This document shows, piece by piece, positions 44,510-57,368 of a stretch of 64,000 bases of DNA. The position numbers and the translations under genes are program-made. The stretch is from the NCBI GenBank assembly GCA_946406115.1, contig OX291545.1, positions 16,816,001 through 16,880,000 of the forward strand, written 5' to 3'. The notes beneath the pieces were generated by a model. The model was not told the origin of the DNA. It searched no databases and saw nothing but the letters and a program-made list of their open reading frames with translations. Position 1 is the stretch's first letter, and each line of letters opens with the position of its first letter. Origin of the DNA: Apoda limacodes (Eukaryota > Arthropoda > Insecta > Lepidoptera > Limacodidae).

Positions 44510-46464
44510 CGAAATGTTTTCATATGTCCGATGTTTGTATGCAAAGCAAAATAATATTTTTTATTTCATTTTTCCGATGTAAAATAATGAAAACCGGTTT
44601 AAGTCAGTTTTTTTCTTGCAAATTTCACACACACGTTTTGATTTGGTAATGTTTTCAGATAAAATAGTAATTTAGGAGCTTCAATAAACATAGATAGTTT
44701 GTAAATTGAACAAACAAACAAATACATATATAGGAAGGTACTTCTTTTGTTTTAGAAAAAGCCTATTGAAGCCGTTTTCAAATCATGGTTTTTATTTCAT
44801 TTTAGGAAAGAGAAACTGCTAAAAAGTTATGGCATGCTTGGTGCACTAAAAATATTTTAATGGCTTTTACTATTGTTTTTTTAAGATAAAAACAAGACTT
44901 TAAGTGTGATACCTAATAACTTAGTTAACTCTATGTAATTTGTTGTGTAATTTGATATTATGACGTTCACAAACCATTGCAAGATTTATGTAGGAATTTT
45001 GATTTAAATAAAGTAAGGTACAAAAAATTATTCGAATACATTATAACACAGCATTTAAAAATCAATTATGTATTAAAACTTTGAGAAATAGAAAACCAAC
45101 TCGCACTTAGCTTATTTTTTTATGTTTCCTGGCATTTATGGCAAGTCGTTTCTGATAAGACGCTGTTTTCCTCATCATCATACTTAATTCAATTAGGCAG
45201 GAATTTTATTAGATTAAAATAAATTAAAACTATGAATTAGATTAGCTGTTACTTTATACTGTGTAGGTTAATAAACACGATATTGTATCAGCTATTCCCC
45301 TTTTACTCGACATAGGTCATGACTGGCAAGACGCATTGATCAAAGACATTTGTCTTTATGCATTGTGGTATAGGAGACACGTGAAGATGAAATTCAAAGG
45401 GAGCAAGCAACATACAACTTCTGTTCAAAAAGCAGAAGGCGATTTTGCAGTATTAATTATATATGGAAATATGGCAATATGTTATGATGCTGTTTATGAT
45501 ACAAACCTTAATTTTAAACGTATATTTTGTGTATAATGATACTGGTTTTATTACGATTTAGATATTCGGTCAAAAAAAGTTGCCAACACAAACTGCATCA
45601 AAGTTTACCAAAATTAATAAATGGGATGTCGGTGCAATTGCTTATATATATATGATTCTCAGGTCTGTTTTTAAATTACATGCATAGGGTTATACCGTTG
45701 CTTAACAGAAACTAGTCCAAATATATTAATGAAATTGTTCCCCCGTCGCGCGTCGCAATGCATTCTGAAGATAGACTTCTAAGAGTATATTGTGCAACAT
45801 ATATATTGCGCTTCTACCTGTAGCATGGTGTAACATAAGCCTAAGGACTCATTTGCAGTTCCGGCACGAACATTGACTGATTAATATTTATCAACAAATT
45901 AGTATAAATCGATGAAATCAATTAATGTTGTTTTGTCGCCGACTGGTTCCTGTCAACCCCATTCCGGAATTTCAGAGTGAGGTAAAAGCCGAAAGAATTT
46001 AAGCTGTACAGCGATAAAAAGTTTGTAAATTTGGGAAGGATACATTCTTGTGTTTCATAGTACTTTTTAAATTTATTACGGAATATGTAAAAGCACTGGG
46101 AATTAGTATTAATAAACAATTTATTCGATGACTTTGAAAATATTAATATGATTAAATCAGATAGTATTGGATAGCTTGCCTTATGTATTTTTCTGTTAAA
46201 TTTGTGTAGACTTACTTAATACCTATAAATCATAATACATTTTACAGTATAACATACATTGGATACAGTTTTTTTTATTTGAATGCAGGTTTTCTAGCGG
46301 AAGTTCTGAGATGTTTTATCAAAATCAGTTAATCCGTTCCAAGGCTATCAATCTTTTTACTAGCTGCGGTAGGAATTTTAGACACATAATGGGCACACTG
46401 GTACAGTCTTGCAAAAATAATAGCTGATATGACGTGTTTCGATTCGTTTTGATGACTATTTTTA
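44510..46464. other. AT-rich stretch, no gene seen
   Basis: No recognisable domain. The plus frame at 45336-45536 (66 residues) is not supported. No repeat assigned. Confidence 0.45.
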
Positions 46465-46465
46465 A

Positions 46466-46660
46466 CACCCGACGCAAAAATGGGGTGTTATAAGTTTGTC
46501 AGTTATGTTAGTGTGTGTCTTTTAAGAAGCTTAGTAATGCTAAACTATAATTTATGTATTCAAAAATAATGAAAATACTTCTTTAGCGGTCCACCATTGC
46601 GACGACTCTTGGATCAAAATGCTCGGTACTTATAATAAAGTTAGAGGGCCAAAAAAACAC
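46466..46660 (+). repeat. 'aacacccgacgc' repeat fragment
   Basis: 'aacacccgacgcaaaaatgg' followed by 'ggtgttataagtttgtcag' is the head of a dispersed lepidopteran repeat. The right boundary is unclear. Confidence 0.5.
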
Positions 46661-46814
46661 AAATTATTTGTTTTTTGTCTTTAAGAAGTTTTCTGTGTCA
46701 GGGGTTATTTAAATTTATTTCAAGATAAAGTTTAGGGGCAATGTTTTTTTAGGTGTTAAAGAAATCTTATAATGATAACAACATTATTTTTAACCTAGTC
46801 CTTTTTTAAAGTTT

Positions 46815-47190
46815 CGTATCCATAGGGTACCCACTATTAAGCGTACGCTGTTAGTCTGTCTGTATGTACGACCTTTAACCATCTCTATCTTTCAACACGT
46901 AGTAGGTAAAAGTCTCAAATGTTTACAGAATATATTTTATTACTGCATAGGTATTTACTAGCTAACCAACAATAAAAAAAAATTGAAAAAACATGTTTTC
47001 GTTGTTTTTTCTCTATAGTAACAACGATAATGCATGATTTAAGCACAACAATGCTTTGAACTTGAAGTGAATGGGGTGTAAGCTCTAAAGTAAAATAATT
47101 AAAACTAGCTAAGTGCGAGTCAGTCTCGTGCATTTTGAGGTGGTAGGTATGGCACCCTTGGTGCGCGAGTCAAATTCGCACTTGGCAGGT
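46815..47190 (+). repeat. 'cttggccgg' repeat with palindromic 3' end
   Basis: The head is degraded ('tttcgtatccatagggt', 'gtctgtctgtatgtac'). Near the end, 'aaaactagctaagtgcgagt' (47094) and 'gtcaaattcgcacttggcag' (47168) are inverted partners about 60 bases apart, so the repeat closes in a hairpin. Confidence 0.7.
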
Positions 47191-47194
47191 ATCT

Positions 47195-48660
47195 TAGGCT
47201 CGTTAAGACTCATTATATTTTACCTACTCCCAATCTAAGACAATAGCTGACCTAACCTTAAGAATCAAATTGCGATTTTAAAATCTTGTTGATTGTAGTC
47301 GAGTAACCACTTTCTTGAGTTGTCATATTATAAAACGCAGTACCTAATAAGGGTTGTATTTTTGTGTTTTATATATATTTTCAAGTTATTTCATATGCAA
47401 ATTACCGCAGCCAGTCGCCATCTGTGAACCTGTCAGTGTCTGAAGTTTAAAAACATACATGCTAATGTTATTAATATTTTTACATAGGTAACAGACCGTC
47501 ACTGTGCATATTTTGAGGCTTCGGGATAGTTAGAGTTAAAAATAAACTAAGCTTAACAAGACGGATATCTGAAAAATATGCGAACCCATTTTGTTCAAAA
47601 CAATTTCAGAAAGACACATAATTTCAGCTTTGTAAGTCAATAAATCTTAATTTCCTGCATTAATGCAAGGTCAAAAAAATCAGAATAACCTCATAATTAT
47701 TAGAAATTGAGTCTTTTAGTGCAATTGTGTCAGTAATTGCACAAAAAAAATTGTTGAAATTAACTATTTGGAGGTTAATTTAGGTTCAAACGCGTAAATT
47801 CGTTTTAGTATACTCAACAAAACGGTGGTGGATAGATATAAAAAAAATCTTATTTAACTTTTTTTTTTTACAATTTTTATGTAGCATAGGTACCTACTTA
47901 TACTTACCTATATTAATTCTGCCATTGTTTTTTTAGTGTGAGTGCATGAGTTAAAATCCAAATTGTTTTTTATTTTGAATTTTGTTCAATCGCAGCCAAT
48001 CACTTCTAAAACCACTGCTTGGTGGTGATAAACCGTTAAAGAAGCATTCTGTTGCGTGCTGAGTCTATCTGAGAACATTCAGTACGTGCCGGGTCAGGTT
48101 GTGTAAACATTTTCTTTTTCTTTAAGCAGGTGATTGCAAATAGGCAAATAGGCATTAAAAAAACTAGCATAGCTTGCTCCTAAGAAGTGATCCGGCTTTT
48201 CAGAAGCTATAAGCTCTTTTTCGTCTGCTTGAAACTTTTTAACTTAACAATTATTTCAGTTCAAATGAAAAAGTAATGTATTCTTGGTAGTATCTTAATT
48301 TAGTAAATGCACTTTACATGACTCCAAAAAGAAATGTTTTCATGATATTATGAAAATAAATACCTATGTCAAATAGTGATTATTTATTTTGTAACAATAC
48401 AACGATGACGTTACTTAAGTATAAAAAGGCAGAGACGACATTAATAACAAAGCAAATATTATCTGTATAAAAATTGTAATTCAGTTGTAAAAAATAATTT
48501 TTCAAACAACAAACAAAACGTACATTTTGCAGTGCCCGACGCAAAACTATCTCACATAACAAATAGAAAAGAAACTTTTCGACACATCCAATGTAGTTTT
48601 CCATAGTGGGCAGCGGACACCTTACATCAAAACAAGTGTACTGTGGTTGACTTAGGGAGG
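47195..48660. other. AT-rich stretch, no gene seen
   Basis: No repeat assigned. The minus-strand frame 48380-48757 (125 residues) crosses from this stretch into the G-rich tract. Its N-terminal half is a Pro/Ala-rich translation of the G-rich repeat and the rest is AT-driven, so I do not call it. Confidence 0.4.
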
Positions 48661-48692
48661 CGAGGTGAGGAGGAAAGGTGCACGGGGAGTGC

Positions 48693-48714
48693 GGGGCGTG
48701 GGGCGTGGGGCGGG
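48693..48714 (+). promoter_or_regulatory. G-quadruplex-forming motif
   Basis: Three consecutive GGGG runs separated by CGT and then C-GGG satisfy the pattern of four G-runs with loops of 1-3 bases. The surrounding 48655-48735 is G-rich on the plus strand. A regulatory role is an inference; the motif itself is plain. Confidence 0.75.
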
Positions 48715-48759
48715 CCGGTGCAGTCGGGGGCGTGCAGTCTGCACTAGGAGCCTGCATCT

Positions 48760-49445
48760 AGAACTGCACGTCGGTTCTCACCTTCCATTAAACTTCTCGC
48801 AGATATACTGCTCCAAGTACATCTGTCATGTATCTACAGATTAATAAGATGTCAAACAAATCTTAATACCTAATACTAAGAAATAAAAACTATTTTTAAT
48901 TAATTTTTTTACACTAAATTCTGAGTAAATATGTATAACAGTAATATATACTATACACATATTACGCTGATACATTGCCTAATAAATTGTTTGTTACGAA
49001 ATTTTTCGTTCAATATAAGATTTGATGTCAATGATGTTAGTAACGCCATCTTTTGTCAGGTAGCGGAACTAAAAGTAATTTATTTGTTTACAGTACTTGT
49101 CAGAATTGTATTCTTCGTTTTTATTATGTGTTTGTTTTTATAAATATTTATTATGTAAAACAGAGCTCTGTTAGTAGATATATTTACCATAATTTAAAAA
49201 ACATCGTATAATAAGTTAGCCACTTCCTAAAAATAATGTCAGGATGTGAGGTTCTGCCACACAAAAGTGTTTAAATTATGGATCAAATTTGTAGGTGCAA
49301 GATCTTTTTCATAACCTAATTATGCCTTATTTATCTTAAAATTGTCGACATATGCATTTATTTTCTATTCTAAATTTGCATGTAAATATTATTGTAACTG
49401 AAACTTATCGAAATTTTCTATTACTAATCTATTAGGAAATTATAT
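48760..49445. other. AT-rich stretch, no gene seen
   Basis: The plus frame at 48931-49143 is hydrophobic and AT-driven, with no domain. No repeat assigned. Confidence 0.45.
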
Positions 49446-49447
49446 GA

Positions 49448-49690
49448 GAACTTAAGCAAAATTGGGGGTGGTCAGTCGTTTGGTGGGTGACCGCCAGTGA
49501 TATATATTGTCTCTTGACAGCAGTCGATGAGCTATAAAACCTTATGGGCGACATAAAAATTCTAACAGTTAAGTAGCCGGGGATTAGCTCTACAACATGT
49601 GCCAATTTGCCTTAGACCAGCACGGTGGACTATGGCAAAAGCCTTTTCTTATTCCTGTAGTGAAGCCAAACAACGGCTGAGGCAAAAAAA
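49448..49690 (+). repeat. 5S rRNA-derived SINE, plus strand
   Basis: 'gaacttaagcaaaattgggg' with 'gtggtcag' and 'ggtgggtgaccgcc' follows the order of the 5S rRNA internal promoter. The body has 'gacagcagtcgatgagctat', 'ccttatgggcgacat' and 'gaccagcacggtggactatg', ending in an A-run near 49690. The tail block 'gccagcgtggtgga' type is common in lepidopteran retroelements. It keeps more of the 5S head than the copy at 44260. Confidence 0.82.
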
Positions 49691-50975
49691 CAGTGTTATA
49701 CCGCGTCATACGCATCCAACAAACAATAAATTTAAACGCAGATCCTTTTCGTTAATTGGAAAATACAAAAAAAATCATAGTTATTCAAATGTGACACAAA
49801 CAAAGCAAAAAAAGGCATAAATTTACAAAATTATCGAGCACCCTATAAGTTTTGTAACTATGACAATGCAAATTATAGTATGTAATTGTAACATCCTGTG
49901 GTATCCTCATAATTTACATGCAAATAGTGAACATTATTACAAAAATGAACATCCTGTCGCGTCTGCGATTGATTTGCATATTTTTTATAATAACATAATG
50001 GAATAACAACGGTATTTGTGTATAACAGACAAAGGTTCGGATTTCCGGAATCAAACAACATTGTTATTCATAAAATTATAAACACTGCTTTATGTTAATT
50101 ATGTGTAAGTATGAAGTAAGCGTTTACTTAGGTACGTCAATTGATTCTACCCGAAAATACAAAATGTATAGTACATTATAATACAAATGAGTTAGGCTGC
50201 TCATTACAGACGAGTTTGTGAGTTGCAGCCAAAACTGATGGCGAGAGCGTAGGCGTAGTCGAGTGTGTATCTATTGAGCAGAGCTTACTAGTGTCATACG
50301 AATGTTTTCAACACACTTGAAGAACAGTAAATACTTATTAGTGTTAAATGTTGTAAAACGTTGATTTTTATGGAAATCCAATAGATTTGATATGTTTTTA
50401 ACTAACAAATTGTTTTTTTTTTTCGAAAATATAAGAACTTAGTTCCTAGGCTCTATTCTAGCTTAAAAAAAGTTAAGTAAAAGGCACTTGAGCTGTAATT
50501 GTCATTACTGAACAAGCACGTAATAGACTCTATTAATATGCTGGAAACGGTAAACGCTGCTTTATGAGCAAGGGCGCCTTATGAATTAATAGCCTTATTT
50601 AGTAGTAGGATGAAATAACCAAAAAAATGTTTAAATGTTATTATATTGTAACATAGATATACATATATTGGAAACTTGTATTTTTTGTTAAAAAGAAGAA
50701 TAACAGCTAAAGATTTTTACTCTCTTAATATGTGAAAAAACATTATGAAGCAAACAAAAAAAAATTAGATTTAAAAGAGCCGTCTTAAGCCTTTTTAAGT
50801 AAAGACTTAACCTTGATTTAATAAATATCACATAAAGTGTTGAAATTATTTTACTATATACACCTAAAAAATAAGTCCCTAATATTATTAACTTGTAGCA
50901 GCTTTACTAAAATATATGATTATTTTTATTTCTACTGAAGAGATTTTTATCATCTTACTGTCACGCACGACTGAT
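49691..50975. other. AT-rich stretch, no gene seen
   Basis: No supported gene or repeat. The minus frame at 49873-50061 has no domain. Confidence 0.45.
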
Positions 50976-51112
50976 TTTTAGAGCACCGTAGTTAAACGAC
51001 TTATAATTTTGTAATATACGTCCCCGTACATCCCTCTGTATGCAACGGCATTTTATTCGAAAACTATATAATGTAGGTACAATTCAAGAATAAAATGATA
51101 AAATTTGGCACA
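50976..51112 (+). repeat. 'cttggccgg' repeat head, degraded
   Basis: 'ttttagagcaccgtagttaa', 'gtccccgtacatccctctgt' and 'gataaaatttggcac' keep the family's order. The end is missing. Confidence 0.5.
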
Positions 51113-51125
51113 GTTAATGATGCAA

Positions 51126-51209
51126 AGTTACAAGCGTCCATAGGCTACGGTAACCGTTCAAAATTAGCCGAGCCGTAAGTTTGTTTGCCACCTTAGGAGT
51201 ATAAAAAAA
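51126..51209 (+). repeat. LINE-A 3' end
   Basis: 'acaagcgtccataggctacg' to 'tttgccaccttaggagtata' and an A-run. About 84 bp. Confidence 0.75.
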
Positions 51210-51374
51210 CTTGTTAAATAAAGCTTTCAAATAAAATATCTTCTTGGGTAATATTTATCTTGAGTTTAAAATAACGGATTTCAAGTCGCTTCTACAACAA
51301 TTATGCCATGTTTTGTATTTTTGTTAGTTAAACATTAAAAACAAAAATAAAAATAAATACTATCGCGGTCACAG

Positions 51375-51640
51375 TTGGGCACGTGGTCAGAGATGTTACG
51401 AACGTGTAGGTATACCTACCCGTAACATTCACGTTTTACCGATGCCTTTCCGTCCCACAAACGTAATAAGGTGGTGAGCCTGTCGCTATGCTGGGCGTAA
51501 ATAGACACTCATGGCAACACAATCAACAAATTGTAACAATATTGTTTGCCACTTACCGGACATCGTACCCAGGACCTTTGACATGGCAGCCGCACGCTCT
51601 ACCTTGGTTTACTTGGTCTACTTGGTCTTTGTAAAAACAA
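51375..51640 (-). repeat. tRNA-related SINE of a second type, minus strand
   Basis: On the minus strand, 'ggtagagcgtgcggctgcca' (A-box side) is followed by 'ggtcctgggtacgatgtcc' (B-box-like). The body then runs to 'acggaaaggcatcgg' and 'ccaactgtgaccgcgatag'. The sequence before the A box is a short 'accaagtag' triplication. It differs in body from the family at 14306. Confidence 0.55.
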
Positions 51641-52166
51641 AAAAACAATAAAAACAAAAATAAATTAACAATATTTACTTTTCCTAATGTCTTCCTGAAT
51701 ACCTGACTCACAATGCATTGCATAACAAATATCTTCTGTTTAAAATGTATCAGGCTTTAACAATAAGAAATTAGAGGGCTAATAAACTTTGTTAACTAAG
51801 AACAAATTCATTATTAACATAAAAACTTACCTTTATGTAAATTACAACAAAACATATTACACATGAACCCCAAGCGTTAAACTAAAATAGTGGTTATCTA
51901 TTTCACTATTAATTTTAAAGGCATGGCATGAGAACATGACACGATGCCGGCTTAGGTGGTAATATATTTAAAACATTTTGGAAAGTCACAAAATGTGTAG
52001 TGAAGTTCAGATATTATCGCCAGTTGTCACCTGAACGGAAGCGGAACGGACCGAGTTCACATCAAAACCGCATTATTTTGACCGATTTGATGCGTCGTTT
52101 GTTATAAAAATTTAATAAATTTTCCAGTTTTAGAAATGCTTATATGGATTAGAATAAATTTTAAAG

Positions 52167-52432
52167 AAACCGGTCAAGTGCGAGTCAGACTTACACACCA
52201 TACTATTTATCATTACCATTTTTACGATAGAGCATAAACATTAAAAACTTTTTACTTATTGGGTAATTTTTTTTTTTTATTTTACTTTAAATTTTACTTT
52301 TTGTTCTTTCTATTCTTTAAAGAACTCGCCATAAAAACAATATTTTGTTAAAATTTTATGAGCCCACTGACAGACAGACAGACAGCACAGGAGCTAGTAA
52401 TAGGGCTCCGTTGGCACCTTTTGGGAAGGGCA
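52167..52432 (-). repeat. 'cttggccgg' repeat, minus strand
   Basis: 'aaaccggtcaagtgcgagtc' at the left, 'cagacagacagacag' and 'gggctccgttggcac' at the right, which is the head in reverse. It is about 265 bp with a T-run in the middle. Confidence 0.7.
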
Positions 52433-53235
52433 TTAAAGTAAGTGAAACGAAAATGTTTTTTTTTTTATTCCATTTATTGTTCAAGGTACTAGAAAAGGTT
52501 TTAATATAATTTTCAAAACTATCCACATGAGAATTAAATAAATATTAAATACTTCATTAATGTAACATCTGAAAATATATTTTATTGGAAATGTTATCTT
52601 AATTCTCATTTCCGAGAAACAAGGTAAGAAGGAAAACATGATATAATAAAAAAGAAACCATATTTTAAGGTAAAGTTTACACGCGAAGGCGTTCAGTTCA
52701 TAGACAACTAAATAAGCAGTCGATCGTCGATGAAAGAACGAAATTAGTTCTTACTAACTAAATTTTATTTGAAATGAAGTATTCGTGTATTATAAACACT
52801 CGAGTCTGAATAAACACAAACTCAGGTAAATCAGAATGGTAAATGAGTAACTGTAATATAAATATCCAAAATGGTTAGACCAGCAACACATGTTAGAAAT
52901 TAGAATCAAACAATCTTTCAGCCGCTTCCACAAAGCTTTGAGATTTTAAAATGAATCCGGTAAAGATCGTAAAATATTCAATAAACAAAGCGGACATGTT
53001 TGCTTTTGACTAGTTTAACATTGCTATTAAACAGTCGTGAAATAGAAATAATCGGGTCGATCCGTTATAACATGCGATTTGTATGACGTTCGCGTACGTA
53101 CGCATTGCACCATAATCGGCCATTACCATGCCAGCGCAACTTTCCGCGTTTACATTCTGTCACATTCACCTACTTCAGTTGTGTGCTCAATTTAATTGCG
53201 TCTGTAGAAATCTGTGTTTACGTGTAAATTGCTTA
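52433..53235. other. AT-rich stretch, no gene seen
   Basis: AT-rich. No open frame or repeat assigned. Confidence 0.45.
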
Positions 53236-53460
53236 AACAATTAATTCTTAACTTATTTTAGTAATGCCTGTTTCTTTATTCTTCGCGTGGAGTTGTTGGC
53301 GTGACGGGAGCGAGCGTCTCCGTCGAGGCGACAATGCGCGTACGCTGCGCCCGCGCAACGCGCACCAGACGTAGACGGGTGCGTTTTTGTGAGGCACGGC
53401 GCGCGCCAACTGCGACTGTCCCTTCGCCGGCAATTCTTCAAAATTGTCTGATAAGATACT
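53236..53460 (-). other. GC/CpG-rich island, possible minus-strand exon
   Basis: About 150 bases are GC- and CpG-rich in an AT-rich setting. On the minus strand, a pyrimidine tract ending in CAG ('ttctatttctcag', 53460-53472) precedes the island. A donor-like 'aagttaag' lies after it (about 53248), and two frames stay open across it (53253-53441 and 53248-53433). Neither translation has a domain that I recognise. It could be a 5' exon, a promoter-proximal CpG cluster or neither. Confidence 0.25.
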
Positions 53461-53880
53461 GAGAAATAGAATATGTCTGCTTCAGTGCATTTATAACTTA
53501 CTTGTAGTACTCAGAACTATATGAAAAACATCTGTTCTGATCATTCTTGAAATTTTAAAAGGAGCAAAACTGCAAATGCAAAGTATATTAGCCTTAGTGA
53601 TTTAGCGTGCTACTTTAGAAAATGTTTTGCTATGAACTTGAATCCCTTCTAAAAGCAGAAAGGCTTTGGTGGGAAAATTTGCTAACATGACATGCCGAAA
53701 AAAACACAGTTTAGGTATTATATGGGAACGTAATTCCAATCTACAATACAAAAAGGCTTGATTTTGCCTTAATAAACAAGTTATTAGCTAAATGAATGAC
53801 TTCGTGAGATTATTGATCAAAAGTATGGTATCATCGGTTGTATCTGGCAGAGTCTGTACTGTAGGGAACGTTTTAATCGA
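53461..53880. other. Spacer between two GC-rich islands
   Basis: AT-rich, with no repeat or open frame assigned. Confidence 0.4.
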
Positions 53881-53884
53881 ATGA

Positions 53885-54135
53885 TTCAGTTTACAAACGC
53901 ATTAGCCGGGCAGATGGCGTCGCAGGAGAGACCGGCAGAGCGGTGCCTCCCGCGGTGCTTCTCCGGCTCCGCTACTTTTTATACGTGCATGCTCGGCTCG
54001 TGTCTTTTTCGCTCTTCCCGATTGGAATTCGTTGAGGGATCGCCGCTGCCGGTGGCAGACGTCTTGTGACATGTCAGCGGCAGTACGTGCGCTGCGTACG
54101 CGGCAATTAACCAGTCGCTACCTCTCACAGCTACC
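53885..54135 (-). promoter_or_regulatory. GC-rich island with minus-strand TATA box
   Basis: A second CpG-rich stretch. TATAAAAAG is present on the minus strand (53975-53983), and transcription from it would begin near 53945-53955 and run toward the island at 53236-53460. The open frame on plus (53881-54069) shows no domain. I infer a promoter from composition and one motif only; no initiator element was recognised. Confidence 0.3.
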
Positions 54136-54784
54136 GCTTTAAGGGAATCCTCGTCACGCTGAGTTGCTTCTCAGTACACTTGTCTTTATTCAAGGAACAA
54201 TCGTGGAAATACTTCGTGACATACGTCATTAATTCAACGTTAATTAATAGCTTTCTTTTTTCTTTACTCATTCATTGATTTTATAAACTACTTGATAAAT
54301 GTTGATAGATACGTCCATTTCTTGTGATGTTAAATTATGGCTAATCTATACAACTGCGCTCTCTTCAAGCTTTCTCTTTATCACTAAACCATATTTTTTA
54401 AAATGGTTTTATTAAATGAGTTTTAAAGATTGAATTCAGTGTAAGTTGCAGAAACTTTCCTACCTATGCTCTTAATATACGTATTGACAGAAATTTTAAT
54501 GTTAAATATTTACAGGTTGGAAAAAGAATACGCCCGGAAACGGAACGGGACAAAAATAGTCATTAATATTAACAGCTTATACTATGGGACCAATTTTGAA
54601 ACTGCGAAAAATATCAGCTGTTTCATACAAAAGTAAATGGGCACCGAACTCTTTTAAACAAAACGTATTAAACAGCTAGTATTTTTTGGCTGTTGAATAT
54701 TGTGTTTATGTTTACATAAATATTTTTATTGTTAAACAAAACTTTAGATCATTTCATTTATTTAATACTAATATGTATAAAAAA
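54136..54784. other. Intergenic or intronic stretch
   Basis: No supported feature. Confidence 0.4.
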
Positions 54785-54785
54785 G

Positions 54786-54900
54786 CTGAAGAGTTTGTTT
54801 GTTTGTTGAACGCGCTAATCTCTGGAAATACCATATTGATTTAAAAATTATTTTTACATTTGATAGCCAAATTGTTAGAGAAGATTATTACATTACGCTA
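54786..54900 (+). repeat. Dispersed repeat with 'taatctctggaa'
   Basis: 'agagtttgtttgtttgttga' followed by 'cgcgctaatctctggaaata' belongs to the same old repeat as 19835-19892 and 21572-21581. The right boundary is unclear. Confidence 0.5.
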
Positions 54901-57365
54901 CGGCCCTTAGGAGCCGAGCAAAGTAAGAAAAAAAGCCAGAAAGAACCATAAGCGAAAACGAAGTACCATCGCAGGCGAGCGATGTGACTGTGGACGTCAG
55001 AAACGGAAAGGGCATAAAAAACAACTGCCAGTTTTATAAACTTAACAACTATTTAAAATTTGTTTATCTACAAACGAAAAAGTAATAATAAAATTTGATA
55101 ATTCAAAATCATTCCTAAAAACATTAAAAACACTGTAGACATTTGAGAAACACAATGTCTGTTAATACGTAGAAACTTTATATTTATTCTTGACAAAAGA
55201 AAGGAGAACCTTCTCCGATTCGTGTGAATAAAAATAAAAGATAGTAGGTATAATGGAGATGAATCTCAGTATCTTGTGAACAAAGAAAGAGAGCAGGTCA
55301 TTTAAAAATCTGCTCGAGAACTATAAAGAATGCTTGCTATTCTTCTGCCGAAAGTTTACAAAGAAATAGTACTAATTATGCGTCAAATAAAGGAAATTTT
55401 ATAGAATGCATTATGCAATATTGTTACATAGGTACTATTATGAGATAGATGCAGAAGATGTCATTGGTACCGCAGTAGTAAGTATACACGTGTAAGCCGC
55501 TACTTGTGTATAGTGGATGATTCAGGGCTTTGCTTTGATTCAACGAGTTAAAACATGGTTCTTTCAATTTTATTTTATGTTTGATTTTATGCAGAAAATT
55601 GTTATAATCGATATAGTTATATATATTGAAAGATATTTTCTACCGATGGATGAAACCATTTCATCAACAAATTCCTTTTTTTTTACAGTCAATTTATATA
55701 TATATAAATATACATATATATGTGGTTGTTTTTAACCATAGAGTACAACACGGCAACCTGACGCGGGTGTTTTTTACGTCTACTTATTGCGCATGTATAA
55801 TGTAAAAAATTACTTCAATGAATTTTATAGCAAATAATTTTGGAATTACAAAAAATACAACTTACATGTGTTACTTAGTGGTGTGCTAGTTTATGGATTG
55901 ATCTAAATTAAATACAGACAAGTTGTTTAGTCGCTAAATTTTGAATAACTTTAATATAAAAGGTGACAACAAGAAGTGACATAATTAACAAACGTCATGT
56001 CACAGATTAAATACTAATAACTACATCTCGTACCGTACTTATTAAAGCCATAACCTTAATTTTATAATGTATAAAATCCTTTTATTACACGAATTAGCAA
56101 TGCGATATTATTAGGCACAAACGTAATGATAAAATTTTAAATAAAATTTTAAAATCAATAAACGCCACAACAATTCCTAATCGCTGTTATTTTTATTGCT
56201 ACTAAATTTTAGGACAGATTTATTCTTAAAAGAGAATCCGCGACTTATAAATCAAAATATGACAGAATATTTTTAGGCAAACTTCGCATAATATGCCTTT
56301 GGCCATATTAAATATTAAAAATAAAACATGTCGCGATTGAATGCCCCGGTGGCAGCCCTTTTGGATAACAGAAAGGGAAGCCGCTGTTGCCTTTGCGTTG
56401 AATCAAATTCATATGTTTTGAGATTCAGTCGCCAATTTTATTTCATACCGTCAGCAGAATAATAAGAAATGTTTCTTACAAACTATCTTGGAGTATTTTC
56501 TTCGTATTGGATTTTGGTTTAAAAAGCCTTTGCAGTTGAACTCCGACAAAACATCGTGAGATGATTGATGCGAATATAATCGTTTCTTGTCCGTTCTACT
56601 ATTAATTATACTATCGGTAGTAATACCCCGCACAGGTCAATCAGGCAACTGATAGATAGTAGTTAACAGCGGTTTTATTTGACACTTCACCTTTTGACAC
56701 ATTTACTTTCAACCATTGACGTTTTTTCATGTCCATTGTCTTACACAATATATAGCAACTATCTGAAACACATTTAATGTATATCATATTACTCTCTACT
56801 GCATGATTTATTAAAAACGCATGAAAAAAATAATTGTTTGCAAAAAAAAAGTTATATTTGACATACTTCATTATTTAGATTGGAAGCTTCGTCACGTCAC
56901 GTCTTGACGTCGTCTACGAAATTTTGTAATTCGACAGAAAACTAGGGTCACTGACATAGCTTTTAGTATTACCAGGCTGAAAAGGCAGTAGGTTGGCTAT
57001 ATTAGTCACAGTCACAAAAAGAAAAAGCCCATTAAAGAAAGCATCTCAGTCTTACCTTTTTTTTTAATTTTTCAACTATATAAAAACATAATTCAAAATC
57101 ATATGTTTAAATCGCCACTTATTCTGCAGCACGGGCGTTGATATAAATAAGGACATAGTGTATTTAGGATGGTAAATAGAAATTTACTAACGAAAGGCGA
57201 TTTATAAGCCGAAGGCCAAAGGCTTTAATGATTAAAGTTTGTAATTACGGTACCGTCCGTGTTACACACAAAGTTTTTCATCACGTTTGCGAACCAACCT
57301 ACTGCCCTTCTCATTGCGTTCGTAAAGGGAAGGGCCTTCTTAAGCCTTCATTTGATGATATTTTT
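54901..57365. other. AT-rich stretch, no gene seen
   Basis: No supported gene. A TA-rich microsatellite lies at 55694-55725. An imperfect palindrome lies at 56343-56390 ('ggcagcccttt' against 'aaagggaagccgctgttgcc'). The small frames here have no domain. Confidence 0.45.
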
Positions 57366-57368
57366 TTT

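Noticed and set aside
48380..48757. 125-residue minus-strand open frame
   Set aside because: The front half is a Pro/Ala-rich reading of the G-rich tract and the rest is hydrophobic AT-driven sequence. There is no domain, and the composition changes at the tract border.
55517..55735. 72-residue plus frame, membrane-like
   Set aside because: The hydrophobicity comes from T-rich codons and the end falls in a TA microsatellite.
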